DNA of 13,811 nucleotides from Kineosporiaceae bacterium (lineage in GTDB: Bacteria > Actinomycetota > Actinomycetes > Actinomycetales > Angustibacteraceae). Shown here piece after piece: positions 1-7,042 of the stretch. Under the pieces are notes generated by a model. The model did no database searches. It worked only from the letters and a program-made list of their open reading frames with translations, and had not been told where the DNA came from. Each line of letters opens with the position of its first letter. Position 1 is the stretch's first letter. Where the stretch lies: positions 1 to 13,811 of the forward strand of contig DAIETC010000077.1 of assembly GCA_027345905.1 (NCBI GenBank), in the 5' to 3' direction. The position numbers and the translations under genes were made by a program.

Positions 1-2142
1 GGCCGAGCGCGCCGCCCGGCGCGGAAGCGAAGGCGAGGGATGTTCCTGAGCCGGCACGTCCTGCGCCGGGGGCACGAGCAACGGCGGGAACGGTGGCGGC
101 AGCACCGGGGCGATGGGCGCACTGCCCAGGGCCGACGCGACGAGGGGGGGTTCGGCGCCCTGGCCGGGGTCGGTGCTGGCAGCTGCCCGTCCCACGACCG
201 GCTCGGTGCCGTCGTCCGCAGTCTCGGCCGCGCCGGGAAGTGCCTGGACGTCAGGGGTCTGCGCCACCGACCCCGGCACGAACAGGGCCGGCGGCAGCTC
301 GATGGTGACGACCGTGCCCTGAGCGCGACCGGGCTTGAGCTCGATGACGGCGTCCAGGCGCCGCGCCAGCCGGCCCACCACGAAGAAGCCGAGGCGCTGT
401 GAGCCGACGACCTCGCTCATCGGCGGGTTGGCGATCCGCTCGTTGGCCTCAGCAAGCTCCTCCGGCGTCATCCCGAGGCCCAGGTCGGTGATCGTCAGCC
501 GCACACCGTTCGAGGTGGGCGCCGCGGCCGTGATGACGCGCGTGTCGGGGTTGGAGAACTGGGTGGCGTTCTCCAACAGCTCGGCGATCAGGTGCGCTGC
601 GGTCAGCGCCATGTGCCCCACCATCGGCGGGTCGACCTGCATCGCCAGGTCCACCCGGTCGTAACGCTCGATCTCGGACACGGCGGTGCGGATGACGTCC
701 GACAACGGCATGGGGCGCCGCAACCGGCGTCCGGCGTCGATGCCGGCGAGCACGATCAGCGACTCGGCGTTGCGGCGCATCCGGGTGGCCAGGTGGTCGA
801 GCCGGAACAGGTTCTCCAGTGTGTCGGGATTCTCCTCGGTGCGCTCCAGCTGGTCGATGAACGCCAGCTGCCGCGAGAGCAGCACGTGGTTGCGGCGGGC
901 CACGTTCACGAACATCTCGGCGATGGACGCGCGCAGCACAGCCTGCTCCTCGGCGACCCGGATGGTCGTGGCGTTGACGTCGCCGAACGCGCGGGCCAGG
1001 CGCCCTACCTCGTCGTTGCCACCGACGTCGATCTGCGGCAGGGCCACTCCCGGACCCTCACCTGGGGTGGCCATCCGTTCGACCATCCGCGGCAGCTCGT
1101 CGCGCAGCTGGTCGGCGGCCTCGGTCAGCCGGCGCAGGGGCCGGGTGATGGCCCGGGCGAGCACCAGACCCAGGACGATGAGCGTCAGGACGAGCAGTCC
1201 GCCACCGACGAGCAGGGCGACGGCCCGGTTGTGTGCCGAGGACGCCGAGTGCGCGGCGAGCGCCGCAGCTTCGGCGGCGATGGGCGCGGTGAGGGCCGCC
1301 AGCGCCTTGATACGGTCGTTTGCCGCGGCGTTCCACGCGGCCGGGCTCACCTTCACCGCGTTCGACCCGGCCTGGGCAAGGAGCGCCTGGCGCAAGCTGG
1401 CGAACGTGGCACGGGCCTTGGCGGGCTGGCTCAAGGCCTTGTCGAGGGCGGCGTTCTGCGCCGGCGTCCCACTGATCCGGAACTGGGAGACGGCCTCGGT
1501 CTGCAACGCGGCCAGCCGGCTGAGTGTGGCAGTTGAGCCTGCGGAGGTGCCGGCAATGATCGCCAGGCCGGCGTCCCGTTCCTGCGTGGCCAGCTCCGCC
1601 AGTTGCTCGGCCGTGGAGTAGGCCGTGCTCTGCGCGCCGATCGCGCGCTCGCTCAGGCCGTCACCGATGCGTTGTGGCAAGACGATGTCGGTGGCGATGA
1701 TCTTGGCGTACTGGTCGGCGGCCTGCGCCGGCGTGATCGACCTCTTGAGGACCGACGCCCGCAAGGCGGGCAGCTGCTGAGCCGCCCCGCCCGCCTGGGC
1801 CATGGCCTCGGCGGCCTGCGGCGAGAGTGTGGACAGGTCGACCTTGGCGATGAGGCCGCCCATGCCCTGTAGCGCCACGTTGCTCGCGTCCTGCGCGTGC
1901 TTCAGCGCCGCCGCCGTGGCGTGCTTGCCCAGGTAGTTGACCGAGACCGCCCGCTCCGACTGCAGCACCGAGATCAGGCCCCCGATCGCCGCCGAGCCCT
2001 TGGCCATCTGCTCGACCTGGCTCGCCTTGCGTGCCTGGTCGAACGCCTGCACGGACACCACGCCCGTGACGACGACGAGCGCCGCGATCGGCAGTGCCAG
2101 GACGGCGAGCAGCTTGGTCCTGATCCCCTGGTTGAGCAGCAT
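1..2142 (-). CDS. Conservon-type (CvnA-like) nitrate/nitrite-sensing sensor histidine kinase, C-terminus off the left edge
   Basis: This is an integral-membrane sensor kinase; 714 codons are visible with no stop before the window edge. Seen: a transmembrane segment at about residues 11-33; a long helical extracytoplasmic region with QSERAVSVNYL, resembling the NIT (nitrate/nitrite sensing) domain; a second transmembrane segment at about 307-329; a HAMP-like linker starting ARAITRPLRRL; an H-box-like stretch LDHLATRMRRN with candidate phospho-acceptor His450; the N-box ELLENAT at 521-527; and a G-box DLGLGM at about 553-558. After GFFVVGRLARR the protein continues into a Pro-rich tail (VLPPPFPPLLVPP). 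The ATG at 2142 has a good Shine-Dalgarno AAGGGA seven bases upstream. This architecture is the first gene of actinobacterial conservons, normally followed by roadblock, DUF742 and GTPase genes, which here would lie left of the window. The family assignment is firm; the ligand is unknown. Confidence 0.9.
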   Translation of the reverse strand, partial: MLLNQGIRTKLLAVLALPIAALVVVTGVVSVQAFDQARKASQVEQMAKGSAAIGGLISVLQSERAVSVNYLGKHATAAALKHAQDASNVALQGMGGLIAKVDLSTLSPQAAEAMAQAGGAAQQLPALRASVLKRSITPAQAADQYAKIIATDIVLPQRIGDGLSERAIGAQSTAYSTAEQLAELATQERDAGLAIIAGTSAGSTATLSRLAALQTEAVSQFRISGTPAQNAALDKALSQPAKARATFASLRQALLAQAGSNAVKVSPAAWNAAANDRIKALAALTAPIAAEAAALAAHSASSAHNRAVALLVGGGLLVLTLIVLGLVLARAITRPLRRLTEAADQLRDELPRMVERMATPGEGPGVALPQIDVGGNDEVGRLARAFGDVNATTIRVAEEQAVLRASIAEMFVNVARRNHVLLSRQLAFIDQLERTEENPDTLENLFRLDHLATRMRRNAESLIVLAGIDAGRRLRRPMPLSDVIRTAVSEIERYDRVDLAMQVDPPMVGHMALTAAHLIAELLENATQFSNPDTRVITAAAPTSNGVRLTITDLGLGMTPEELAEANERIANPPMSEVVGSQRLGFFVVGRLARRLDAVIELKPGRAQGTVVTIELPPALFVPGSVAQTPDVQALPGAAETADDGTEPVVGRAAASTDPGQGAEPPLVASALGSAPIAPVLPPPFPPLLVPPAQDVPAQEHPSPSLPRRAARSA

Positions 2143-2149
2143 GTTGGCA

Positions 2150-2155
2150 TCCCTT
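2150..2155 (-). promoter_or_regulatory. Shine-Dalgarno of the sensor kinase gene
   Basis: On the minus strand AAGGGA lies seven bases before the ATG at 2142. It decides the start. A nearer-looking ATG at 2150 is out of frame. Confidence 0.6.
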
Positions 2156-2270
2156 GGTCGCCGGTCAGCAACTCCTTCGGCGCTCGCAAGGCGGACATTG
2201 ACCGGCGCCCGCGTGCGAGTCACCCGTTCGGCCCAACCGCTGCGGTAGTGCGCAGCACCTTCCGCGGCTC

Positions 2271-2276
2271 GATACT
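2271..2276 (+). promoter_or_regulatory. Putative -10 element of a leaderless transcript (MobA-like gene)
   Basis: GATACT fits the actinobacterial -10 pattern and lies seven bases before the GTG at 2284. That spacing would place the transcription start on or next to the start codon. No convincing -35 and no Shine-Dalgarno is visible, which fits a leaderless mRNA. This is inferred from spacing only. Confidence 0.4.
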
Positions 2277-2283
2277 GGGCACG

Positions 2284-2889
2284 GTGAGCCCCCGGATCCG
2301 TACGCCGCACGGCACGGCACAGCGCGTGATCGTCCTGGGCGGCGGGGGCTCGCGCCGTCTCGGGCAGGACAAGCTGGCCGCCCAGCTGGGCGCGACGACG
2401 GTGTTGGACACCCTGCTCGCGGGGCTGGTCGACGTGCTGGGCGCCCCTTCGATCACCGTCGTCGGCCCCGCCCGGCCCACCTGTGTGCCGGTGCGTTGGC
2501 GCCAGGAGTCACCGCCGGGCGGCGGGCCGGTCGCCGGCCTGGCGCTCGCGCTGCCCGACGACCCGAGCGCCGTCGTCACGCTGGTGGCCGGCGACCATCC
2601 GTTCGCCGCTGCCGCGCTGCCCGTGCTGCTGGGCGCCCGCCGCGGCGCCGACGCGGCCATCGGGGTGGACCCCTCCGGCCGCGACCAGCCACTGCTGGGC
2701 GCCTATCTCAGCGGGCCGCTGCGTTCCGCGATCGGCCCCCAGCCGCACGGGTTGGCGATGCGTCCCGTGGTCAGCCGGCTCACCGTCGTCCGGGTACCGC
2801 TGGATGCCCAGTGGTGCCTGGACGTCGACACCGCAGCCGACCTTGCGGCCGCCCGCGAGGTGGCGCAGGCGTTTACCCTCGAACGATGA
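2284..2889 (+). CDS. MobA-like molybdenum cofactor guanylyltransferase / NTP-transferase domain protein
   Basis: Predicted nucleotidyltransferase of 201 aa, the normal size for MobA, which links GMP to molybdopterin to form the guanine dinucleotide cofactor. Seen: the N-terminal nucleotide-binding loop LGGGGSRRLGQDK (residues 18-30); an ESPPGGGPVAGLA segment (75-87) matching the family E-x-PGGPxAGL pattern; a metal-binding-type Asp in VAGDHPF (Asp104); and a late DVDTAADL motif (180-187) in place of the usual NINTPxD. The GTG at 2284 was chosen because a -10-like GATACT sits seven bases upstream. GTG at 2248 or 2326 are alternatives, and none has a Shine-Dalgarno. The stop overlaps the start of the quinone oxidoreductase (ATGA), so the two are probably co-transcribed. 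It is divergent from the sensor kinase. A related cytidylyl-transferase (MocA/CofC-like) specificity cannot be excluded. Confidence 0.8.
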   Translation: MSPRIRTPHGTAQRVIVLGGGGSRRLGQDKLAAQLGATTVLDTLLAGLVDVLGAPSITVVGPARPTCVPVRWRQESPPGGGPVAGLALALPDDPSAVVTLVAGDHPFAAAALPVLLGARRGADAAIGVDPSGRDQPLLGAYLSGPLRSAIGPQPHGLAMRPVVSRLTVVRVPLDAQWCLDVDTAADLAAAREVAQAFTLER

Positions 2890-3863
2890 AGGCAATCACC
2901 ATCACCGAGCCGGGCGGACCGCAGGTGTTGCGGCTGCAGGAGGTACCCGACGCGCGGCCCGGGCCCGGCGAGGTCCTGGTGCGCGTGGCGGCCAGCGCGG
3001 TCAACCGCGCGGACCTGTTGCAACGGCAGGGACACTACGACCCCCCGCCGGGCGCGTCGGCCTACCCCGGCCTGGAGTGCAGCGGCACCATCGAAGCCGT
3101 CGCCGAGGGGGTGTCCGGCTGGGTGGTCGGCGACCAGGTGTGCGCGCTGCTGTCCGGCGGCGGGTACGCCGAGCTGGTCGCCGTGCCCGCCGGCCAGGTG
3201 CTGCCCGTGCCGAGCGGACTGAGCATGCGCGAGGCGGCGGCCCTGCCCGAGGTCGTCTGCACCGTGTGGAGCAACGTCTTCATGACGGCGCTGCTGCAGC
3301 CCGGCGAGACACTCCTGGTGCACGGCGGGTCCAGCGGCGTCGGCACCATGGCGATCCAGCTCGCCCGCCAGGCCGGGGCCAAGGTGGCCGTCACCGCGGG
3401 CTCGGCGGCCAAGCTGGCCCGCTGCGAAGAGCTCGGCGCCACCATCTTGGTGAACTACCGGGACGAGGACTTCGTCGAGGCGGTGCGGGCGGCCACCGGC
3501 GGACGAGGTGCCGACGTCGTCCTGGACAACATGGGGGCCGCCTACCTTGCTCGCAACCTTGAGGTCCTGGCCGTCAACGGCCGACTGGTGGTGATCGGGC
3601 TGCAGGGCGGCGCACGTGGTGAGCTTGACCTCGGGGCGTTGCTGCGCAAACGGGGTGCGGTGATCGCGACCTCACTTCGGGCCAGGCCGCTTGAGGAGAA
3701 GGCCGCCATCGTGGCGGCGGTTCGTGAGCACGTGTGGCCGTTGATCGAGTCCGGCCACGTGCGCCCGGTGCTGCACACCGCCATGCCACTGGCCGAGGCG
3801 GCCCGGGCGCACGAGCTGCTCGCCGAGTCCGCGCACGTCGGCAAGGTCGTGCTCACGCTCTGA
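2886..3863 (+). CDS. NAD(P)H-quinone oxidoreductase, PIG3 family (zinc-independent MDR)
   Basis: A cytosolic NADPH-dependent quinone oxidoreductase of 325 aa, the standard length for the PIG3/TP53I3-type branch of the medium-chain dehydrogenase/reductase superfamily. Seen: a GroES-like N-terminal domain with AVNRADLLQRQG (38-49) and PGLECSGTI (61-69), typical of PIG3 enzymes; the Rossmann nucleotide loop VHGGSSGVGTMA (145-156); the AGSAAKLARCEELGA segment (171-185); and a conserved C-terminal HVGKVVLTL. The cysteine/histidine zinc ligands of alcohol dehydrogenases are absent. The ATG overlaps the stop of the MobA-like gene by four bases, suggesting translational coupling. It converges on the DUF4262 remnant, with 11 bp of overlap. 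From memory, a similar oxidoreductase lies close to the proteasome activator gene in Mycobacterium, so the neighbourhood may be conserved. The physiological quinone is unknown. Confidence 0.9.
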   Translation: MKAITITEPGGPQVLRLQEVPDARPGPGEVLVRVAASAVNRADLLQRQGHYDPPPGASAYPGLECSGTIEAVAEGVSGWVVGDQVCALLSGGGYAELVAVPAGQVLPVPSGLSMREAAALPEVVCTVWSNVFMTALLQPGETLLVHGGSSGVGTMAIQLARQAGAKVAVTAGSAAKLARCEELGATILVNYRDEDFVEAVRAATGGRGADVVLDNMGAAYLARNLEVLAVNGRLVVIGLQGGARGELDLGALLRKRGAVIATSLRARPLEEKAAIVAAVREHVWPLIESGHVRPVLHTAMPLAEAARAHELLAESAHVGKVVLTL

Positions 3864-4029
3864 ACGTCCCGGGCCTGGGCTGCAACGCCGGGTCGTTCGC
3901 GTAGCCGGGATCCCACGGGAAACGACCCCACGTGTCGTCGTAGGTCAGCTGGAAGACCGGGACCGAGTGCTCCGGCGGGCGCCTGCGGCCGGGGTGCTCA
4001 CGCCTGTCGCGACCACCGTGGCCAGGACG
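3853..4029 (-). pseudogene. 3' remnant of a DUF4262-like gene
   Basis: A minus-strand open stretch of 58 codons bounded upstream by an in-frame TAG (4032-4030) and ending in TGA (3855-3853). It contains no ATG, GTG or TTG. The translation ends in EHSVPVFQLTYDD followed by TWGRFPWDPGY, then a QPRPGTFRA tail. This closely resembles the C-terminus I recall for DUF4262 proteins (a hydrophobic VxQL strand, then GRFPWxPGY, then QP..G). Intact family members are roughly 150 aa or more, so only the last third is present, and no N-terminal half is visible in other frames because the bpa gene begins immediately upstream. It is probably a decaying fragment left by deletion or rearrangement. The coding signal could still be coincidental, but the motif string is long. 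The function of DUF4262 is not established. Confidence 0.5.
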
Positions 4030-4101
4030 CTAGGCAGCGGAACCGACAGTCCCGCCCTCGCGGCCGGGCACCTGTGGACGACAGTCGGCAAGATGGGGGG
4101 C

Positions 4102-4665
4102 ATGAGCGAACCGACACCACAGCGCCCGCAGGAGAACAACCGCTTCGTCGTCGTCACCCAGGACGGGATGGGGGTCGCCCCGGCCCGGGCCGGCCAGGAC
4201 GCGGACGAGGCCGACGTGGAGCGAAACCCGGCCGAGCTCGTCCAGCAACCAGCCAAGGTGATGCGCATCGGCAGCATGATCAAGCAGCTGCTCGAGGAGG
4301 TGCGCTCCGCCCCGCTGGACGACGCGGGCAGGACCCGCCTGGCGCAGATCCACGAGCGATCGCTGAGCGAGCTGGAGCAAGGCCTGGCGCCCGAGCTCGT
4401 CGCGGAGCTGCGGCGCATCGCCCTACCCTTCGGCGACGGTGAGACCCCCTCGGACGCCGAGCTGCGCATCGCCCAGGCCCAGCTGGTGGGCTGGCTCGAA
4501 GGCCTGTTCCACGGGATCCAGACCGCCCTGTTCGCCCAACAGATGGCCGCCCGCAGCCAGCTGGAGGAAATGCGCCGCGCCCTGCCAGCGGGCCACGAGG
4601 CACCCGGTGCCGGTATGCGGCCCCCCGCACCCGGCGAGGGCCACAGCACCGGCCAGTACCTCTGA
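4102..4665 (+). CDS. bpa: Bacterial proteasome activator Bpa/PafE
   Basis: An ATP-independent ring-forming activator that docks on the 20S proteasome and feeds it unfolded or damaged proteins (187 aa, family-typical length). Seen: an acidic, variable N-terminus; the highly conserved core from LVQQPAKVMRIGSMIKQLLEE (46-66) through LAPELVAELRRIALPF (95-110) to SDAELRIAQAQLVGWLEG and LFHGIQTALFAQQMAAR (117-151), which forms the four-helix bundle; a Pro/Gly-rich linker; and the C-terminal GQYL (184-187), the proteasome-docking motif of this family. The ATG at 4102 is preceded by a G-run. An in-frame ATG at 4093 would add three residues (MGG) and cannot be excluded. Its presence implies that the genome carries prcB/prcA and probably Pup genes elsewhere. 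The 3' end is 34 bp before the ribokinase start, so co-transcription is possible. Confidence 0.95.
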   Translation: MSEPTPQRPQENNRFVVVTQDGMGVAPARAGQDADEADVERNPAELVQQPAKVMRIGSMIKQLLEEVRSAPLDDAGRTRLAQIHERSLSELEQGLAPELVAELRRIALPFGDGETPSDAELRIAQAQLVGWLEGLFHGIQTALFAQQMAARSQLEEMRRALPAGHEAPGAGMRPPAPGEGHSTGQYL

Positions 4666-4680
4666 CCCCGGCGCGTCCCC

Positions 4681-4696
4681 AAGGTGGCAAGGTGGC
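4681..4696 (+). repeat. Tandem 8-bp duplication AAGGTGGC x2 containing the ribokinase Shine-Dalgarno
   Basis: AAGGTGGC occurs twice back to back at 4681-4688 and 4689-4696. The second copy gives an AAGGTGG ribosome-binding site four bases before the ATG at 4700 and seven before the ATG at 4703. Confidence 0.6.
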
Positions 4697-4699
4697 CCG

Positions 4700-5659
4700 A
4701 TGATGGTGCTGGTGCTCGCGTCAGTGAACGTCGACCTGGTCGTCGCGGTTGCGGCCCGGCCGCTCGGCGGGCAGACCGTGCTGGGCGGTGACCTTGCTGT
4801 CCAGCCTGGCGGCAAGGGCGGCAACCAGTCGGTCGCGGCCGCCCTGGCGGGGGCGCAGGTCCGCGCCATCGGCCGGGTTGGCGACGACGCGCACGGTGAG
4901 CTGCTGCGCGAGGCCCTGCGGTCCGCGGGAGTCGACGCGAGCGCGGTGCAGACGACGCCCGGGGTGGCCACCGGAGTCGCGCTCATCACCGTGACCCCCG
5001 ACGGCGAGAACGCGATCGTCGTCGCCGCGGGGGCCAACGCGCTGGTGAGCGAATCGGACGCCTGCCACACGTCTTGGGACGGCGTGGGCGTCGCCGTGGC
5101 CCAGCTTGAGCTTCCGCACCCGACCGTGACGGCGTTCGCGCGCCGATGCGTCAACGCGGGCACTCGCTTCGTGCTGAACGCGTCCCCACCCCGCGCTCTG
5201 GAACCGGAGCTGCTAGGAGCCTGCGACCCGCTTGTCGTCAATGCGCACGAAGCGGCGGCGCTAACCGGTCAACCTCTCGCGACATCGGTCGATGCTGCTG
5301 CAGACGCGGCGCAAGCGTTGCAGCGCAAGGGGTGCCGTAGCGTCGTGCTCACGATGGGCGGCGAGGGAGCCGTCGTGCTGGACACCTCCGGCTGCTGGCA
5401 GCTCGCGGCGCCGCCGGTGGCGAGTGTGGTTGACACCACCGGTGCCGGCGACTGCCTCGTCGGCACCCTCGCGGCCCGGCTGGCCGCAGGGGACACCCTG
5501 CTTCGCGCCACGGCCGATGCCGTGCGAACCGCGTCGCTGGCCGTGAGCAGGCCGGGCGCACAGTCGTCGTACGCCACCCGAGGCCAGGCGCTCGCCGTAC
5601 CGCTGCCTGAACCTGTCCGGCTCAGGGCGCCCGATCCTCTATGGTCCAAGGAACCATGA
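4700..5659 (+). CDS. rbsK: Ribokinase-like PfkB-family carbohydrate kinase
   Basis: Predicted to phosphorylate D-ribose (or a related sugar or nucleoside) with ATP in the cytosol. 319 aa, slightly longer than a typical ribokinase because of a C-terminal tail (about 300-319). Seen: an N-terminal beta strand VLASVNVDLV; the substrate-binding PfkB signature PGGKGGNQSVAAALAGA (36-52), whose GGKGxNQ form is ribokinase-specific; GRVGDDAHG (58-66); an NAHEAAAL segment (181-188) matching the NxxE magnesium motif; and the second signature DTTGAGDCLVGTLAARL (245-261) with the anion hole GAGD and catalytic base Asp251. The start is ATG 4700, preceded by AAGGTGG; the adjacent ATG at 4703 has slightly better spacing. 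Its stop overlaps the ATG of the LURP-one-like gene by four bases. No ribose transporter genes are nearby, so the sugar source is unclear. Confidence 0.9.
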   Translation: MMVLVLASVNVDLVVAVAARPLGGQTVLGGDLAVQPGGKGGNQSVAAALAGAQVRAIGRVGDDAHGELLREALRSAGVDASAVQTTPGVATGVALITVTPDGENAIVVAAGANALVSESDACHTSWDGVGVAVAQLELPHPTVTAFARRCVNAGTRFVLNASPPRALEPELLGACDPLVVNAHEAAALTGQPLATSVDAAADAAQALQRKGCRSVVLTMGGEGAVVLDTSGCWQLAAPPVASVVDTTGAGDCLVGTLAARLAAGDTLLRATADAVRTASLAVSRPGAQSSYATRGQALAVPLPEPVRLRAPDPLWSKEP

Positions 5660-6252
5660 CCGACCTTGCGAAGCTCCAGCACTTTCACGTGCGTCAACAG
5701 ATCACCCTCCTCGCGAACCGCTATGAGATCCGGGATGCCGCTGCGGACGGCGGTGAAGGCGCCATCGTCGCTGTGGCCCAGCAGAAGCGGTTCGCGTTCA
5801 AGGAGCAGGTCACGTTCTTCGCGGCCGACGACCGGCGGGTGCCGGTGTTCGGTTTCAAGGCCCGGCAACGCATCGACCTGGGCGCCACGTACGACGTCAC
5901 GGACGCGAGCGGCGCGCCGATCGGGTGGTTTCGCAAGCGAGTAGGAGCTTCGTTCCTGCGTTCGACCTGGGACCTCGGCACCGCGGACGGCACCCAGGTG
6001 ACCGGCCGCGAACGCAACGCGAACGTCGCGCTGGCGCGCCGGCTGTGGGAGTTCCTGCCCGTCGTGGGCGATCTGCCGTCGCCGTTCCTGTTCCACTTCG
6101 ACTTCACCGACGAGAGCGGGCAGGTGCTGATGTCGTCGGTGCGCAGACGAACGCTTCGCGACCGCTACGACGTCACGGTGCCGGGTGGGCGGATCGACGG
6201 CCGGGTCGCGGCCGCTATGGCAGTTGCTCTGGACGCCCTGCAGTCGCGCTGA
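5656..6252 (+). CDS. LURP-one-related (tubby C-terminal-like / scramblase-like) protein
   Basis: 198 aa, predicted cytoplasmic or membrane-associated, belonging to the LURP-one/tubby-like beta-barrel group. Seen: an N-terminal FHVRQQITLLANRYEI (10-25); alternating beta strands such as GAIVAVAQQKRFAFKEQVTFF; a central VFGFKARQRIDLGATYDVTD (64-83); the GAPIGWFRKRVGASFLRSTWDL segment (86-107), whose IGxxxK..xxSFxRSTW pattern is the family hallmark; and a late YDVTVPGGRID. No enzymatic residues are known for this family, so I assign no reaction. The ATG at 5656 was chosen because it forms an ATGA overlap with the ribokinase stop and follows AAGGAA. The in-frame ATG at 5641 would add MVQGT and lacks a ribosome-binding site. 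The 3' end overlaps the convergent HAD gene by 38 bp. Confidence 0.75.
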   Translation: MTDLAKLQHFHVRQQITLLANRYEIRDAAADGGEGAIVAVAQQKRFAFKEQVTFFAADDRRVPVFGFKARQRIDLGATYDVTDASGAPIGWFRKRVGASFLRSTWDLGTADGTQVTGRERNANVALARRLWEFLPVVGDLPSPFLFHFDFTDESGQVLMSSVRRRTLRDRYDVTVPGGRIDGRVAAAMAVALDALQSR

Positions 6253-7042
6253 GGTCGGCGAGCCGGTGCTCGAGCACCCGGGCCACCCCGTCGTCCAGGC
6301 AGGAGGAGGCGATCGCATCGGCGACCGCTAATGCCTGTGGGTGACCTCCCGCCATCGCGTAGCCGCAGCCGGCCCAGGCCAGCATCTCGACGTCGTTGGG
6401 CATGTCGCCGAACGCGATCACGTCTGCGCGGTCAACGCCCCTCGCGCTCGCCAGCTCGGCCAGCGCCATGGCCTTGCTCACGCCGAGTGCCGACACCTCG
6501 ACCAGGCAGTCCCGCGCGTTCGAGTGCGTCGGGCTGGCGACGCCCGCGAGCGCCTCACGGAACGCCGCAAGCATGACGTCCCCACTGCTGCCTTCGTTGC
6601 GGCACAACAGTTTGACCACGTTGTCGCCGGTCACGAGCGAACTGAGCGAGGCGCGTCCCGGGGCCACTCCGGAGTCGTAGCGCGCGACGTACCCTGCCTC
6701 GCGGCCAAAGCCGGTCAGCGTCTCGACCGCAAAGGCGGTGCCCGGGCAGACCCGCGCAACCCGGTCGGCGACGTCCAGCACCACTGCGGCTTGCATCGCT
6801 CGCGAGCTGATCACCCGCTCGGCCGCCAGGTCGTAGACGATGGCACCGTTCGCGCAGATCGCGGTCCCGGTGTGCCCGGTCTGTTCGACGATCTCCGGGA
6901 GCCAGCGCGGCGGACGGCCGGTGACGTAGACGATGTCGATGCCGGCGTCCTGGCAGGCGGCGAACGCGGCCAGGGTGCGCGCCGAGATCGTCCCATCGGG
7001 GCGCACGATGGTGCCGTCCAGGTCTGTTGCCACCAACCGCAT
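6215..7042 (-). CDS. HAD-superfamily Cof-type (class IIB) phosphatase
   Basis: A cytosolic sugar-phosphate or nucleotide-type phosphatase, 275 aa, typical for Cof/HAD-IIB proteins. Seen: motif I ATDLDGT with nucleophile Asp7 and general acid Asp9; motif II Thr41 in VTGRPPRW; the NGA signature AICANGAIVYDL (61-72); a C2-type cap from about 85 to 185; motif III Lys190 in GVSKAMAL; and motif IV FGDMPNDVEML (211-221) with Asp213 and Asp217. The VTGRPxRW, ICANGA and AWAG.GYAM strings resemble the HAD proteins I recall beside serS in Streptomyces. The substrate is not predictable. The ATG at 7042 follows a purine-rich AGGATGGG. The gene ends in TAG inside the last codons of the LURP-one gene, so the two ends converge with overlap. 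The 302-bp gap upstream carries the palindromic repeat. Confidence 0.88.
   Translation of the reverse strand: MRLVATDLDGTIVRPDGTISARTLAAFAACQDAGIDIVYVTGRPPRWLPEIVEQTGHTGTAICANGAIVYDLAAERVISSRAMQAAVVLDVADRVARVCPGTAFAVETLTGFGREAGYVARYDSGVAPGRASLSSLVTGDNVVKLLCRNEGSSGDVMLAAFREALAGVASPTHSNARDCLVEVSALGVSKAMALAELASARGVDRADVIAFGDMPNDVEMLAWAGCGYAMAGGHPQALAVADAIASSCLDDGVARVLEHRLADLSATAGRPEQLP

Noticed and set aside
592..1536. Long plus-strand open frames across the sensor kinase region
   Set aside because: They are antisense shadows of the minus-strand kinase. Their translations are repetitive (Gly, Arg, Ala, His rich) and match no family, while the minus frame shows NIT, HAMP and HATPase motifs throughout.
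4093..4101. ATG at 4093 as the bpa start
   Set aside because: It is in frame and possible, but the G-run precedes 4102 and the three extra residues MGG add no conserved sequence. Kept only as an alternative.
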